DNA from: Abelmoschus esculentus | Taxonomy: Eukaryota > Streptophyta > Magnoliopsida > Malvales > Malvaceae | Direction of reading: 5' to 3' | NCBI GenBank assembly: GCA_035048815.1 | Contig: JAUCBN010000023.1 | Location: 9,927,501 to 9,991,500, forward strand | DNA: 64,000 nucleotides | Part shown: positions 1 through 11,390 of the stretch, one piece after another | How positions within the stretch are numbered: position 1 is the first letter of the stretch | How the letters are laid out: each line of letters begins with the position of its first letter | The notes under the pieces: model-generated | What the model saw: the letters and a program-made list of their open reading frames with translations, nothing else | What the model was told of the DNA's origin: nothing | Database searches by the model: none | Program-made: the position numbers and the translations under genes

Positions 1-1610
1 AAACTAAAATCTATTTTTCTATTTGTTTTTTTTTAGATTCCAGAATCAGTTTCGTTTTTTTAGATTTTCTTGCACATCCCTAAATTTGAGTTGGGTTGGG
101 TGATATATTTTTTTTGTTGTCATTTTGAATTTCGTTTTGTTCTGATTAATTAATATCGATTTATATCGTAACTTTTTTTTGATTGTTGAGTCTCTCAATA
201 CAAATTTTTACATATACAAGTTCTCAAAGTCGAGATCTATTTAAATAATACTAAACTACTTATTAACTGAATTAAGTTTATTAGTGGTTGAGTGATTTTT
301 TTGAATAATCTAAAAATGATTATAGAATAATACTTGTTTATACATATTGTTAACCCTTAAATAAAGTAAACACCTTACGAATAAACGTTTAAATTCGAGT
401 CTCATAAAATTAATATTATTTTTTTTACTAGGATTATTTGTTGGGTTCGGTTGGATTAAATATTTAGGTATGTGTTATGCTGTTTTTACATTTAATTATA
501 AATAAATATAATTATGAGTATAATTGCATCCATCTGAATATTAATACTAATAAATTTGACCTTAAATCCTCTGTTCGAATTCGATGGATCATCAACTTCT
601 AAATGCTCGGCTCAAACATACCTGTCGACATAAAAGGGTTTCCTGACTCATAAATATTTTCATCGGAAATTGCGGGTATTATTAGAGATGAGTACAGGTC
701 GGGTTTTGGTTTATTTGAATCCGAACCGCATATAAATATTTTAAATTTAATGTTGATCTTACTTAAATATTTTTTTATAAAAAATTTAATTTGATTTGAT
801 CTGAAAACAAATGCTCTAAATCCGATTTTGATCTGATACGACATATAAAAATTTAAATTTAGAATTTTATTGTAAAAAAATAATTTTAAGAAACTTAAAT
901 ATAAAAATAACATAATTTTAAGAACTTAATTATAAATAAAAATTAATTTTAAGTATCTAATTATAAAAAAAGATAGAATTATTATTATAAATATCTTTAA
1001 AAAATTTAAGAAAAAATTACATAATTAATCCTAGGTCGGATCAGATATTTTACACCCTAAAACTAAATTTGACTTAAATTTATTTATTTTATTAAAAAAT
1101 TTAACCCGATTTAATCCGATTGGATAACATATCTATCCCTAAGTATAGTAATAATCTTCGATTTATTTTTTTAACTAGATACTAAATATTTTTGCTATAA
1201 TTCCAAATATTGTTTGTAATTCTTTTTAGAATCACTTACAACTATGAATTGTGTTTTCTATAACAAAAAAATATGCAAAAAGCAGCAGATTTAATATGAC
1301 GTAGATACATAGTAAAAATGATGTTGGTTTTTAATACTTGTTATCAGAGATTAAAATAAAACGTATTTTTGAACTTAGATTAGCGGAGAGTAAGGTTGTA
1401 TAAAATAAATCATAAACGTTAATTATAATCATTAATCGTTATGATTGTTATTTTTTATGTTGATTGATTTAACCATTAAAAGTTAAACGATTCGGTTAAT
1501 TTAACCGCTAAAAAGATAGTTAATTGTTAATTTATATGTACGAAGTTTGTGTTTAAAATCTGTTATTTAAATATTTTTTGAAAAACATACAATATTTATC
1601 GAAAAGATAG
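1..1610. other. AT-rich intergenic DNA, no gene seen
   Basis: No ORF here has gene-like composition, and the single ORF of about 100 codons is low-complexity Phe/Ile/Lys sequence. From about 683 to 1141 there is a weak candidate for a hAT-like non-autonomous element: it opens TAGAGATGAGTACAGGTCGGG, closes with CTATCCCTA, and has GATCTGAT-type subterminal sequence. Its flanking 8-mers match poorly, so it is not called separately. From about 1390 the sequence (repeated GTTAA and TTAACC words) resembles, in inverse orientation, the sequence at 14930-15131, which suggests an older element outside the nest. Confidence 0.5.
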
Positions 1611-2389
1611 GTTTATTATTAGGCTTAAACGTTAAATAAATGCCTAGACTATGGCCCTTTTTCAATTAGGCACCCAAATTAACTATTTGTAGAGCTAATT
1701 AGGTGTCTAACGTTTCATTTCGTAATCTATTTAAGGTTATCCGTTAATTTTCACCGTTAAAAGACACATGTCAGCTCCAAAAAGTTTTAAAATTATATTC
1801 AAAATAAATAAAATTAATAAAACAAAATAAAAATTAAAATATATCTTGAATTTTTCGAACATTCTTAAAAATAATCCCCAAAATCCATAAACTCCTAAAT
1901 CCGAAAACTTCCGATGACGTTGTTGGTAACAAAATAAAGTGTCCTTCCCACACCAAAACTCACACGTCGTTCGTCGTCTTCCTACCGCTGTTCATCGTAA
2001 ATCACTCAAAGAAATTGTTCAATAATTTTAAAGTTTCGCACAATGTCGATCGATTTTCGGTGACATAGTGGTGGGGAACGATAACGTAACAATTGATGAC
2101 GAAATTAACCTAAATTTGTATTTAGATTTGAAAGAGTTAGATATTTTCAAATTTGAGGGTTGTTTTGTGAAATCTAAAAAATTTAGAGATTTTCTGTAAA
2201 TTAAATAATTTTATTTATTTTTAGTATAACGTTGGAATTTTCAAAGCTGACACGTGTCCTTTTAATAGTGGAAATTAATGAAAAACTTAAAGGGTTACGA
2301 AATTAAATGTTAGGCACTTGATTATTTCGAAAAATTGTTTGGGCATCTAACTAAAAAAGGGATGATTTGGGCACCAATTTAACTCATAA
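1611..2389. mobile_element. Long-TIR DNA element, split near its right end by an LTR retrotransposon
   Basis: The first roughly 190 bp (from about 1611, words such as TTAGGCTTAAACG, TAGGCACCCAAAT, AGGTGTCTAACGTTT, GACACATGTCAGCT) reappear as an imperfect reverse complement at about 2215-2389 (AGCTGACACGTGTC, GTTAGGCACTTG, TTTGGGCACC). The right terminal repeat stops abruptly at 2389, where the LTR element begins, and resumes after that element at 14910-14925 (AAGCCTTAAT, the counterpart of the left end ATTAGGCTT). There is no transposase ORF. Long TIRs with a short non-coding middle fit a MULE-like MITE, but the superfamily is inferred from architecture only. Confidence 0.6.
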
Positions 2390-3240
2390 TGTAATGACCC
2401 AGATTCTCGGTTTAGTGAGTCGTGTTGACCCGAGAGTTTGGGCTTTGGTTTTGGGCCTAGTTGTTGGGTTTGGAGTGGGTGTGGGTGTGGGTTTAAGATG
2501 TGGGCTGAGGGTATTTTGGTAGATGCCAAAATAGGGTGTTTTGAAGGGGGTTTAGAGTGATTTCTGCAGAGGTGAGGTCATAGTGTAGGGGGGTTTCTTC
2601 CTCTCATCTTCTTCATCCAAGTTTAAGAGAAAAAGGTAAGATCTTTTTGAGTTGGGTTTAGAATCTCGTTTTCATGATGAAGAGAAAGTGATAGAGCTGA
2701 AATGAATCTATAGAACAAGGGTTGGTTTTCCAAGTTTGGTGGAGGAAGAGGTTTATGTGGGGTTTTAGTTGAGTTTGGGAATAGGTTTCTGAAGAGCTTA
2801 AATCCTTGTTCTTTTAGTGTTTTAAGCTCCTAAAATCTTCCCCGATGTGTGTTTAATTTGTTCTTCATCTTTCCCTTGTAGAGAAAGAGGCTTGCGAGCC
2901 TTCATCTAGCTTTGGAAGGGGAAAAGCTTGAAGAGGTGTGGAGCTCGTTTTGGTGGCTGAGTTTGCTTGAGGTTGGTACTCCCAACTCTTTCTTCATCAT
3001 CCATTCATGTTAGAGTGCATGGCATGTAGAGAAAATCATGTATGTGTGTTGTCTTGCTTGGTTTGCTTGAAAAGGGTCATTAATGGTGGAATCTGAGTTT
3101 ATGTATTTAAAGGTTGAAAATTGATGTTAAAACATCCTAAATACACTTAGAAATGAGTAGGAAAACTTTGAAATCGTTTAGGTGAAGTTTGGGGGTGAAA
3201 CTCTAGAATTTCTAAGTGCAGACCCGTCCTTAGTGTAGGA

Positions 3241-3510
3241 GGTATCGATACTCGGGCTACCAGTATCGATACCCATTAGAGCTTTTTGGCTTGTTGTTCA
3301 GGGGTATTGAACCTTGTTTCGATACCTAGGATTCCAAAAACTTTTTGCATCGATACCTGTATTGAAACGGGTTCTTCCTTTTTGTTGACTTTTGATGTTG
3401 GTCAACGCTATCGATACCAATATCGATACATATGTGTTTCGATACCCTCTTTGAGTGGGTATCGATACAGGATGTTCCGATACCCTACTTAAGGGCATCG
3501 ATACCCCTGT
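3241..3510. repeat. Cluster of TATCGATA palindromes in the 5' LTR
   Basis: In 270 bp there are five complete TATCGATA cores, usually within a (G)GTATCGATACC-like 12-mer, plus several half or mutated sites such as TTTCGATACC, CATCGATACC and TTCCGATACC. The 3' LTR has the same cluster at 13636-13900, with four complete cores and different mutated copies. Spacing is irregular, so this is not a simple tandem repeat. Function unknown. Confidence 0.85.
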
Positions 3511-3800
3511 GTATTGCGGGTAAGTTGAGTAGAGTCTTGGGCTCGGTGATCGTAGTAAATAAATACTTAAATCTGAAAGCTATGAAATGAATTGTCGAAC
3601 TGAGATTGAGGTTATGACCCCGAAAGACTAATTGAGATAAACTTTAATATACCTTGTTGTGATGAGATCTTAGGTGGATCATTTGTGTGGTTTGAGTCCT
3701 TGTGAGTTGGAAATCCGGATACCCATAAATGTTGTAACACGTTGAAGGCCATCCTATGTAACATGCCGGGTGATGATTGAAGACTTTTATTCTGAGTGTT

Positions 3801-3942
3801 GGGCGGCCTCACTCGAAGATGTTCGATGTAACATTCTGAGCATGGGGTTGGTTGGGCGGCCTCCATCCCTTTCTGAACGTTGGGCGGCCTCGTTCGAAGA
3901 TGTCCGATGTAACATTCCGGGCATAGGATTTGAGGGCGGCCT
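3801..3942 (+). repeat. GGGCGGCC tandem array in the 5' LTR
   Basis: Four units begin with GGGCGGCC at 3801, 3854, 3882 and 3933, followed by CTCGAAGATGTYCGATGTAA-like sequence and a GAGCATGGGGTTGG-like tail. The second unit is truncated to 28 bp and is missing from the 3' LTR copy (about 14196-14310), so the array has changed by one partial unit since integration. Confidence 0.8.
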
Positions 3943-4542
3943 TAATCCTGAGTGTAAGATCTCGATGCTGTATGGACGCGGGCCTCGCTTTTGTGTGTTG
4001 ACTTATATGATTGTATATGTTGTGTGCGATAGTATACATTCATTTATGCCATGTGTTAGGCAAGCATGCTAGACCATCATACCATGCATGTGATTTATAT
4101 GCCATGCTTTACTGCTTTGATATGCATGATATTGGCCAAGTTTGGCGTATCCACTGAGCTTGTGTGGCTCAGCGTTCGAAATCTATTTTCGTGCGTAGGT
4201 TAGGTGAACGGTCTCGTGGGGCACCATCGAGGTTTGGACCTTCAGCATCGACCATGTTGTCAGAGTACAGTTATTAGATGTAATGAGATTAGTACTATGT
4301 TGAACCCTATATGTATTGTAACTCTGTTATTTTTATTGGGCCGAATATTTTTAAATGGTCTGTAATATATTTTGGAGCTCCGATTTACTTTGAATTATTT
4401 TGGGTTTGTTTTAATTTAAGTGGACTATGAAATTGGTTTGGACTTTATGTGATTTTTATTATTGGATTTTTACAGAAAGTTTTGAAATATGGGTTTTGGG
4501 CCGGAGGCCCACTATGACATCCGGGTCGGGTGTTACATTTAG

Positions 4543-4556
4543 TGGTATCAAAGCCC
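4543..4556 (+). promoter_or_regulatory. Primer binding site (initiator Met-tRNA type)
   Basis: TGGTATCAAAGCCC lies 5 nt after the 5' LTR. It matches the TGGTATCAGAGC primer site common in plant gypsy and copia elements, complementary to the 3' end of initiator methionine tRNA, with one G-to-A difference. Confidence 0.85.
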
Positions 4557-4709
4557 AGGTTGAGTCGGTTCTAGGAGTTCCCGGGGGAGTCTATTGTGTT
4601 ATATAGGTGTTAGACTAGTACTTGCCCACGAGTCGATATAGTACTTCTTTTAAAGCTAAAATTTCGATGGTGTAATCTTGTTTTGGTTGTTGTGCAGAGG
4701 TTGCTAAGC

Positions 4710-5876
4710 ATGCCTAGACGCGTGAGAGATTAGGAGGAGAGTCGGGGTTCTCGGGGAGGAGACTCCGACTATGTGTTTAAGCCCGACGAGGAGGTGCTAT
4801 TGGATGATGCAGTTGGTCAAGGGGCCAACTACTTTGCCCAGTTGAACCGTACTCTGCGCAAGATAGTGAGGGCTATACCGAGGCCGTCTTCTACGCCTCG
4901 TGAGGCACCGGTTGAGAGAGTGCAGAGACAGGGAGCTGTTGACTTCTTTGGTACGGGACAGGATAATCCCGTACAGACAGATCAGTGGTTGCATGATACG
5001 AGATAGATCATGAGGCAGATGAGACTGAGGTCAGAGGTTAAGCTGTCGTGTGTGTTGTCGCTTCTAAAGGGCAACACAAGAGAGTGGTGGGAGACTGTTG
5101 AGCAGGGTTGGTACCCCTATCTTCCTAAGTGGGAGGACTTTCTTGAGGAGTTCGAGAGCAAGTATGTGGGTGAGACTCACATCGACACCCTGAGGGAGCG
5201 GTTTACCCATCTGGTTTAGGGGAACTGTTCAGTCTTCGCTTACGAGAAGGAGTTCCTTCAGTTGAGTCGGTATACCCCGGAGCTTGTTTCTATCGAGAAG
5301 ATGAGATGCAAGAGGTTCTTGAGAGGTCTGAGGAAGGAGATTCAGACTTATCTCACTGCTAGACCACCTATAGTGTTTTCGGAGTTAGCTGTCAGTGCTA
5401 AGTCCCTTGAGCAGGTTTAGGGTTTGACCTATGGGCCGTCTGTTGGCCAGGGAGTCCCCGGTGAAGCCAATCAGAGTCATGCGGATAACTCTCAGTCCCA
5501 CTTTGGTAGGAGTAGGAACCATTGGAACCAGAACAGAGGAGCATCGAGTCAGAGTGCGAGGGCAGATCAGAGGTCAGAGTCTGTGGGACGTAGGAGGCAG
5601 TCTATGTCTTCTTCTACTGGGGATCCAGAGAGTTTACAGAGGAGTGTCAGCGTCAGTGTTCATACTTTTAGACGTTGTGGTCGGAGCCATCGAGGAGAGT
5701 GTTGGGGCAATGCCAGAGCTTGTTTTCAGTATGGGTCCCTGGATCACCTTATTAGGGACTGTCCTAAGATTGTGACATCTCCTCCCGGTCAGGCTCATAG
5801 GACTGTGTTTCAGGCTCAGAGGGGCCGTGGGTTTTCGCGTGGTGGAGCTAGCCATGCATCGGGAGGCACATTTTAG
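4710..5876 (+). pseudogene. gag (capsid/nucleocapsid) of the gypsy element, broken by stops
   Basis: Reading in the frame of the ATG at 4710 gives a Ty3/gypsy-type Gag. It includes the capsid-like stretch with GNTREWWE and the motif FLEEFESKYV (about 5100-5175) and a nucleocapsid knuckle near 5720-5765. The knuckle reads C-x2-Y-x4-H-x4-C, so the second zinc cysteine is replaced by tyrosine. In-frame TAG stops lie at 4731, 5004, 5217, 5418 and 5874. The sequence after the last stop continues in the same frame into protease, so Gag and Pol were one ORF. Product would have been the particle coat; no working protein can be made. Confidence 0.85.
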
Positions 5877-6390
5877 TCCACCGCCAGAGCACCGGCGAGA
5901 CAATATGCAGTGAAGGCACAAAAGGACTGTGCAGCCACAGATATGATCTCAGGTACGTTCAGTTTGTTTTTCGTACCTATAGTTGCTCTTGTGGACTCGA
6001 GGTCTACCCACTCGTATATCCGTAGTGGGATATCTCAGCAGTGGGGGTTACCAGCGGAGGATCTTGAGATAGGGGTTCGTATGACAAGCCCTTTGGGGTT
6101 GGATGTGTTGGTGGATAAAATGTATCGGAGGTGTCCAATCGAGGTGCAAGGATCTATCTTCCCAGCCGATCTTATGGTCTTGCCGTTTCAGGAGTTTAAC
6201 GCAATCCTAGGGATGGATTGGTTGTTTGAACACGATGCAAGTTTGGGGTGCAGAACTAAGAGTTTGAAGCTCAGAGTGACAGATGGTTCTAAGCTTGTGG
6301 TGAGGGGTGAAAGAAACTCGTGTTTACCGAATGTAGTGTCAGCGTTGTCAGCTCAGAGGTTGATCAGCAAGGTTGTGAGGCTTTCTTTGC
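5877..6390 (+). pseudogene. Retroviral-type aspartic protease domain of pol, inactive
   Basis: Continues the gag frame. The active-site loop reads ALVDSRSTHSYI (about 5979-6014), where the family has D-S/T-G; here the glycine has become arginine. The later ILGMDWL motif (about 6210-6230) is the conserved helix of plant gypsy proteases. A single-base loss near 6372 shifts the frame: homology to the pre-RT linker continues in the next frame (GCEAFFAHVV). The domain would normally cut the Gag-Pol polyprotein. Confidence 0.85.
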
Positions 6391-7260
6391 TCACGTGGTG
6401 GATGTGAGTGTTGGCAGCCCAGCTTTAGAGCACTTGAGGACAGTCTGCGAGTATCCCGACGTTTTCCCAAAGGAGTTACCTGTTTTACCTCCCGATCGTA
6501 AGTTGGAGTTCCGGATAAAGGTATTGCCTGGTACGGCACCGGTGTCTATAACACCGTATCGTATGGCACCAACAGAGATGAGAGAGTTAAAGCAGCAGAT
6601 CCAAGAGTTGCTTGAGAGAGGTGTTATCAGACCGAGTGTGTCACCGTGGGGAGCACCTATTTTGTTTGTTAAGAAGAAGGATGGTTCAATGAGAATGTGC
6701 ATCGACTATCGTTAGCTCAATAAGGTCACGATCAAGAATCGTTATCCTTTGCCTAGGATCGATGATCTATTTGATTAGTTGAGGGGTGTCTGTGTGTTTT
6801 CTAAGATAGACTTGAGGTCAGGGTACTATCAGTTAAAGGTGGTGGATGAGGATATCCAGAAGACCGCTTTTAGGACGCGGTATGGACACTATGAGTTTCT
6901 AGTGATGCCGTTTGGGCTCACGAATGCACCCGCAGCTTTTATGGACTTGATGAACCAAATCTTTCAACCGTACCTAGATCAATTTGTGGTTGTGTTCAAC
7001 GATGATATCTTGGTGTATTCACGCTCAGAGGAGGAGCATGATTATCACCTAAGAGTGGTTCTTCAGGTGTTGAGGGATAGGCGTCTGTACGCCAAGTTCA
7101 GTAAGTGCGAGTTTTGGTTGTCTGAGGTGGCATTTCTTGGCCACATAGTTACAGTGGATGGGATCCGAGTAGATCCACAGAAGATCCAAGCTGTGGTGGA
7201 ATGAAAACCACCGAGGAATATATCGGAAGTCCGTAGCTTTCTTGGACTTGCCAGATACTA
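6391..7260 (+). pseudogene. Reverse transcriptase domain of pol, broken
   Basis: Family motifs in order: YPDVFPKELP (linker, near 6450), PYRMAPTEMRELK, SPWGAPILFVKKKDG and MRMCIDYR (fingers), FSKIDLRSGYYQL, FRTRYGHYEFLVMPFGLTNAP, and the catalytic box FNDDILVYS (about 6990-7020). Most plant gypsy RTs have FIDD or YIDD, so the residue before the two catalytic aspartates is altered while the aspartates remain. Stops: TAG at 6713 and 6776, TGA at 7202 where the family has Trp. A small deletion around 7259 removes part of the GYYRRF motif and shifts the frame. Confidence 0.92.
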
Positions 7261-7997
7261 AGGTTCGTTAAGGGTTTTTCGATCATAGCGGCACCTTTGA
7301 CCAAGTTGTTTCAGAAGGGAGTTCCGTTTGTATGGAACGAGAGGAGACAATAGAGTTTTGAGCAGTTGAAAACTTATCTGACAGAGGCACCGGTCTTGAC
7401 GCAACCAGAACCGGGAAAGGATTATGTTGTAACCCCCTTAACCCGGGCTAGACAGAACCGGCACTAATAGGTTACACGGGGAATATCAAACCAAACCCGC
7501 GAAGGTCCTATTCGATAAACAACCCTAAAATCGTAATATTTTTTTATTTTATCTTTCTTAGATGCAAAATCTTATTCCTACATGTCAAGGTCTCGTATAA
7601 GGCACTAACGGAACAAATCAATTATAAACAAACATCCGATTAAACACTTAAGTAAATTAAGGACTAAAACGTAAAACTTTTAAATCCTATTAATAAAATA
7701 TAAATTCTTTTAATCAAAGTTCAATTAAACACTCAAGTGTTCTTCACAGCAAATTTCAACTCAAACGGATCATTCTAACATCATCAATTGCATATTCTTC
7801 TAATTTAGGGACCAAAATGTAAATCTTACAAAATAAAAGGACTTCATCCAAATTAGGTTAACCATATTGAAATTAAATCAACTTTATGCATGCATGCAAA
7901 ATTTCAGCTCAAAATAACATCTATAAGTACCTTAATCGAATAAAGGAAGATATCCGGGACTAAAATATAATTTCCAGCAACTCTCAATCCTTGGTAG

Positions 7998-8192
7998 TCA
8001 AAGGTTTCGAAACCTTCTAGAGGTTTCGAAACTTTTTGTAAAAGGTTTCGAAACTTTCCTGGAAAGTTTCGAAAATTTTCTCGTCTAGTAGCTTTCCAGA
8101 ATTGAAACTGCCCGTAAGGTTTCGGAACTTCCTAAAGGTTTCGAAACTATTTGACAATGGTTTCAGAACCTTCCCAGAGGTTTCGAAACTTT
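7998..8192. repeat. Cluster of GGTTTCGAAACC palindromes in the solo LTR
   Basis: About eight copies or near-copies of the self-complementary 12-mer GGTTTCGAAACC (for example GGTTTCGAAACT, AGTTTCGAAAAT, GGTTTCGGAACT, GGTTTCAGAACC) in under 200 bp with irregular spacing. It is the analogue of the TATCGATA cluster in the host element, but with a different palindrome. Confidence 0.85.
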
Positions 8193-8924
8193 GGGTCTAG
8201 GTCCTAAAGTTCCGTTACACTAAGTGAACACTAACAATTCAATACACAACCATTAATCTCTTTCAACTATATGCATAATTCCTAAGCATAATTAACAGCT
8301 TATAACACACGATTAACAATGTCATGGACATCAACCAAACTATAGGCATGCTTCCTAGAAAATGATTAAAACATAACAAGCAAGCAAGTACATGCTTCAA
8401 CAATCCAAACAATTCCATAGTCCATCAATTAACAATCAAGCAACAAAGGTCTTATTACAATATAAGCCAAAGTCTAAATCCACACTCCTCACATAGGTTG
8501 GGTTACACATTGTCATGCCTCATTTTATTTGCCAAAAACATACCAAATTGTAGTAATCCTTCCCCTTGGTTTCCTTGCCTCGAACGAAGCCCCAAATGTC
8601 TTTATTTTTTTGCAAGGATGAAAAGAGAGCTTAAGCAAACATGCTTAGTGAGGAAGCTCTACACAAATCATCAATGCATCTATTTAAACCATAATGAAAC
8701 CATAATTTGCGATACATTGTTAAATCATGCATGCTAACATCTCATGCTCATGTTCTTTAAACCATATGCATCATTGAGTTTACATAACCTTATTAAAACA
8801 ATTTATAAATAATACACAATATTCTTTTCAAATTCATGTATGTATATTGGTATTCTAGTGACCACTTAATGTGAACCTTGAGTTCACCGAATACACGGAT
8901 CTATTGTTAGAGACCATTGTCTCA

Positions 8925-9115
8925 TCATGACACTAAGTCACCATTTACATGACACCAAGTCACTATTTACATGACACGAAGTCACTATTGACATGACACA
9001 AAGTCACCATTGTAGCATTACCACGCACGATCGGACACATAGTCACCCTTGTTACGTGTAGGCGGCTCTACCACGCACGGTTGGACACAAAGTCACCCTT
9101 GTTATGTGTAGGCAA
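8925..9115. repeat. AAGTCAC tandem array in the solo LTR
   Basis: Four units of about 23 bp (TGACACCAAGTCACTATTTA type) from 8929 to 9010 are followed by two units of about 53 bp (ACCACGCACG, GGACACAAAGTCACCCTTG, TTATGTGTAGGC). Both unit types share the ACA-x-AGTCAC core, so the array grew from a common short motif. Confidence 0.8.
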
Positions 9116-11390
9116 TTTTCTGTATTCTCAACTTTGTTTATAGTGCACTTAAGACAATCCTAATGAAATGTCATTCGTATTCGAATCTAAAGTTAGTGTC
9201 ACTAAGCCAATATCATAATCAAATGTGCATGATAACTTGCTGCTCATAATGCATGCATAATATGTTCAATAAATGAACCAAAAGCCATGACCAAAGGCAC
9301 CATCATATATAAGGCAATTAACCATATTGTATTCCAAATCATTTCTCATAATTTTCCATAATCATGGATGTTAAATAAGCTATGCATTTCAGCAAGTATT
9401 TCTCATGTATGCACCATTTCAAATCATGCTCATGCATTTCCATAAATCTCATTGCATTACCAACATAATGCCTTTATTGAATGTAGCCGAAACTCATATT
9501 GATTTATCAAAAACATTTACTTTACTTACTCTTGAACTATGAAAGGTTTTCACACTCTTCCATAGTCCCCAAAACAGAACCGTACCAAATGCGATTCGCT
9601 TTAGGTCCGTAAACACTCACCGACAAACGAAACGAGCTTTCATCGATATCCGATGATCGCGCCAACGCACCAGCACTCAAGAACATTCTTGTACCTCTTC
9701 TACAACATTAAAAACAGAGCATTCTCACATCATAACATGCTCAAACCAACAGCCATATCCGATCACTATAAAACTACCGAAACCTTAGCCGAAAAGACCG
9801 TAAACTAGGCCGAAACGCATCCGAACAACATCAGCCCAAAACCTAATGAATCTAACATCTAATTCGCTTCAATTATGAACCAAAAATACATCCAAACCAT
9901 CCTTATATCTCCAAAAACATTAAAGCACCTAAAACAGCCCCTAAAATAACCAAAAAAACACCTTAAAACAACACCGATTGCATTATTCCGGGATTAAATT
10001 AATGTGCTATCAAATGAAAACTCAATTAATCATTTAATTAACATAAAAACATAATTGAATCCATCTAATTTCAGCATTGAATGAGATCCAAAAAGATTTC
10101 ACAAAAGTATTCACAAAATCACTAGATCTAACATTGAAAACATAGAATTAAGTTTTTATTTAAAGATTAGCAAGCTAATACTTGGGAATTTCGATAAAGA
10201 ATCTTAGAAAAGAATTAAAAATCTAAAAAATTACCTTTAAGATCTATTCACCAAAAAGATGCAATTTCCCCTTCTTGATTCCTTGCAATTTGATGTTGAG
10301 TTGATAAAATTGATGGTTAAGTTTTGTAAAGAATAGAAAGATGATTAAAATGATGTAATCTTTGTGGAAAAAGATGCAAAAATCAGCAAGGAATTGAAGA
10401 GAAAAGATGAAGAAAAATGAAGAGAAAATGAGAGAAAAAAATAGTTTTGAGAGAAAATGATTTATCATCTTTAATTAAAGTAATTAAAAAGCATTTTGGT
10501 GAATAAATTATTATTAAAAATTAAAATGGGTTTATGGACCTCTAAGGATTCTAAGTTTAGCTTACTTTTCAATTTAGTCACTAAAATCACAATTTTCGAA
10601 AATCACAAATTAAGTCCTCTAATTTTCCAAAAATTACAAATTGATCACTTATGTTAAGCATAATTAAAAATCAATATAAAATTCAAATTACTTTCTTTTA
10701 AATTTTGAAACATATTTTTTAATATTTTTAAACCATATTCTAAAATTATTATTTTTCTTAATTAAAAATATTCTTATTTTATTTTCTCCAAAATAATGAA
10801 CTGGAGAACCCGATTCGACCCGAATCGAATTCTCCTAACTAAATCCTAACTAATACCCCTCAAAACGAGATGTTACATATGTGGTGTTTAGTGATGCTTC
10901 CGTGAATGTGTTAGGTTGTGTGCTAATGCAAGAGGGTAAGGTGATTGCTTACGCCTTGAGGCAGTTGAAACCCCATGAGAGGAATTATCTTGCACATGAT
11001 TTTGAGCTTGCAGCAGTTATCTTCGCTTTGAAGATTCGGAGGCATTATCTCTATGGGGAGAAATGCTACATCTACACCGACCATAAGAGTTTGAAGTATC
11101 TGCTTACCCAGAGAGATTTGAATCTGAGACAGCGTCGGTGGATAGAGTTGTTAAAGGACTATGACTGTTTCATAGAGTATCATTCGAACAAGGCGAATAT
11201 GGTTGCCAATGCTTTGAGTAGGAAGTCCATGTCAGACTTGAGAGCTTTATTTGCTCGGTTGAGGATGACCGATGAAGGAGGTCTTTTGGCTGAGTTGCGT
11301 GTGGAGCCCACGCTTGTTCAGGAGATAAAGAGAGCACATGTGTTAGAAGAGGAGGTTGATAGCTCAGTTAAAGGCTGTTCAAAGAGGTGA

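Larger units (their letters stand above)
2390..4537 (+). repeat. 5' LTR of the gypsy element (2148 bp)
   Basis: Starts TGTAATGACCC and ends GGGTGTTACA. It matches 12785-14904 along its whole length at roughly 95 percent by eye, most differences being transitions. The 28 bp length difference comes from one extra partial unit in the tandem array near 3854-3881. The leader part has pyrimidine-rich TCTTCATC sequence followed by AAAAAGGTAAGATC (2634-2643), which looks like a splice donor; that use is inference. It holds the TATCGATA palindrome cluster and the GGGCGGCC array listed separately. Confidence 0.92.
7428..10877 (-). mobile_element. Solo LTR (3450 bp) of a second, related LTR family
   Basis: The insert begins TGTAACCCCC, ends GAGATGTTACA, and is flanked by a perfect 5 bp target duplication TATGT (7423-7427 and 10878-10882). 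Removing the insert and one TATGT restores continuous RNase H homology. There is no gag or pol, so it is a solo LTR left by recombination between the LTRs of a full element. On the minus strand it starts TGTAACATCTCG, carries a TTTTTTTCTCTCATTTTC leader followed by TTAAAGGTAATT (about 10230), and ends GGGGGTTACA; that layout resembles Tekay-type LTRs and sets the strand. Short ORFs inside are chance. Confidence 0.9.
7261..11390 (+). pseudogene. RNase H domain of pol, interrupted by a solo LTR
   Basis: The connection segment runs from 7261 to 7427 (FSIIAAPLTKLF, TEAPVLTQP). It resumes at 10878 with VVFSDAS, VLMQEGKVIAYA, HDFELAAVIFALK, YIYTDHKSLKYL and NLRQRRWIELLKDYD, the usual gypsy RNase H sequence with its Asp, Glu and Asp catalytic positions. 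Residues 7428-10877 are foreign. An in-frame TAG lies near 7350. The frame is lost again around 11370-11390, just before integrase. Confidence 0.9.

Noticed and set aside
683..1141. hAT-like element with TAGAGATGAG/CTATCCCTA ends
   Set aside because: Terminal match is short and flanking 8-mers agree at only about five positions; mentioned in the flank only.
3286..3498. Overlapping ORFs of 66-68 codons on both strands in the LTR
   Set aside because: They arise from self-complementary TATCGATA repeats and are not kept open in the other LTR.
8925..9115. CRISPR-like array of short repeats
   Set aside because: Units lie inside an LTR in a plant genome, have no unique spacers of constant length, and are simple tandem duplications.
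10244..10468. 74-codon Phe/Leu/Ile-rich minus-strand ORF in the solo LTR
   Set aside because: It is a reading of the T/C-rich LTR leader; low complexity, no family features.
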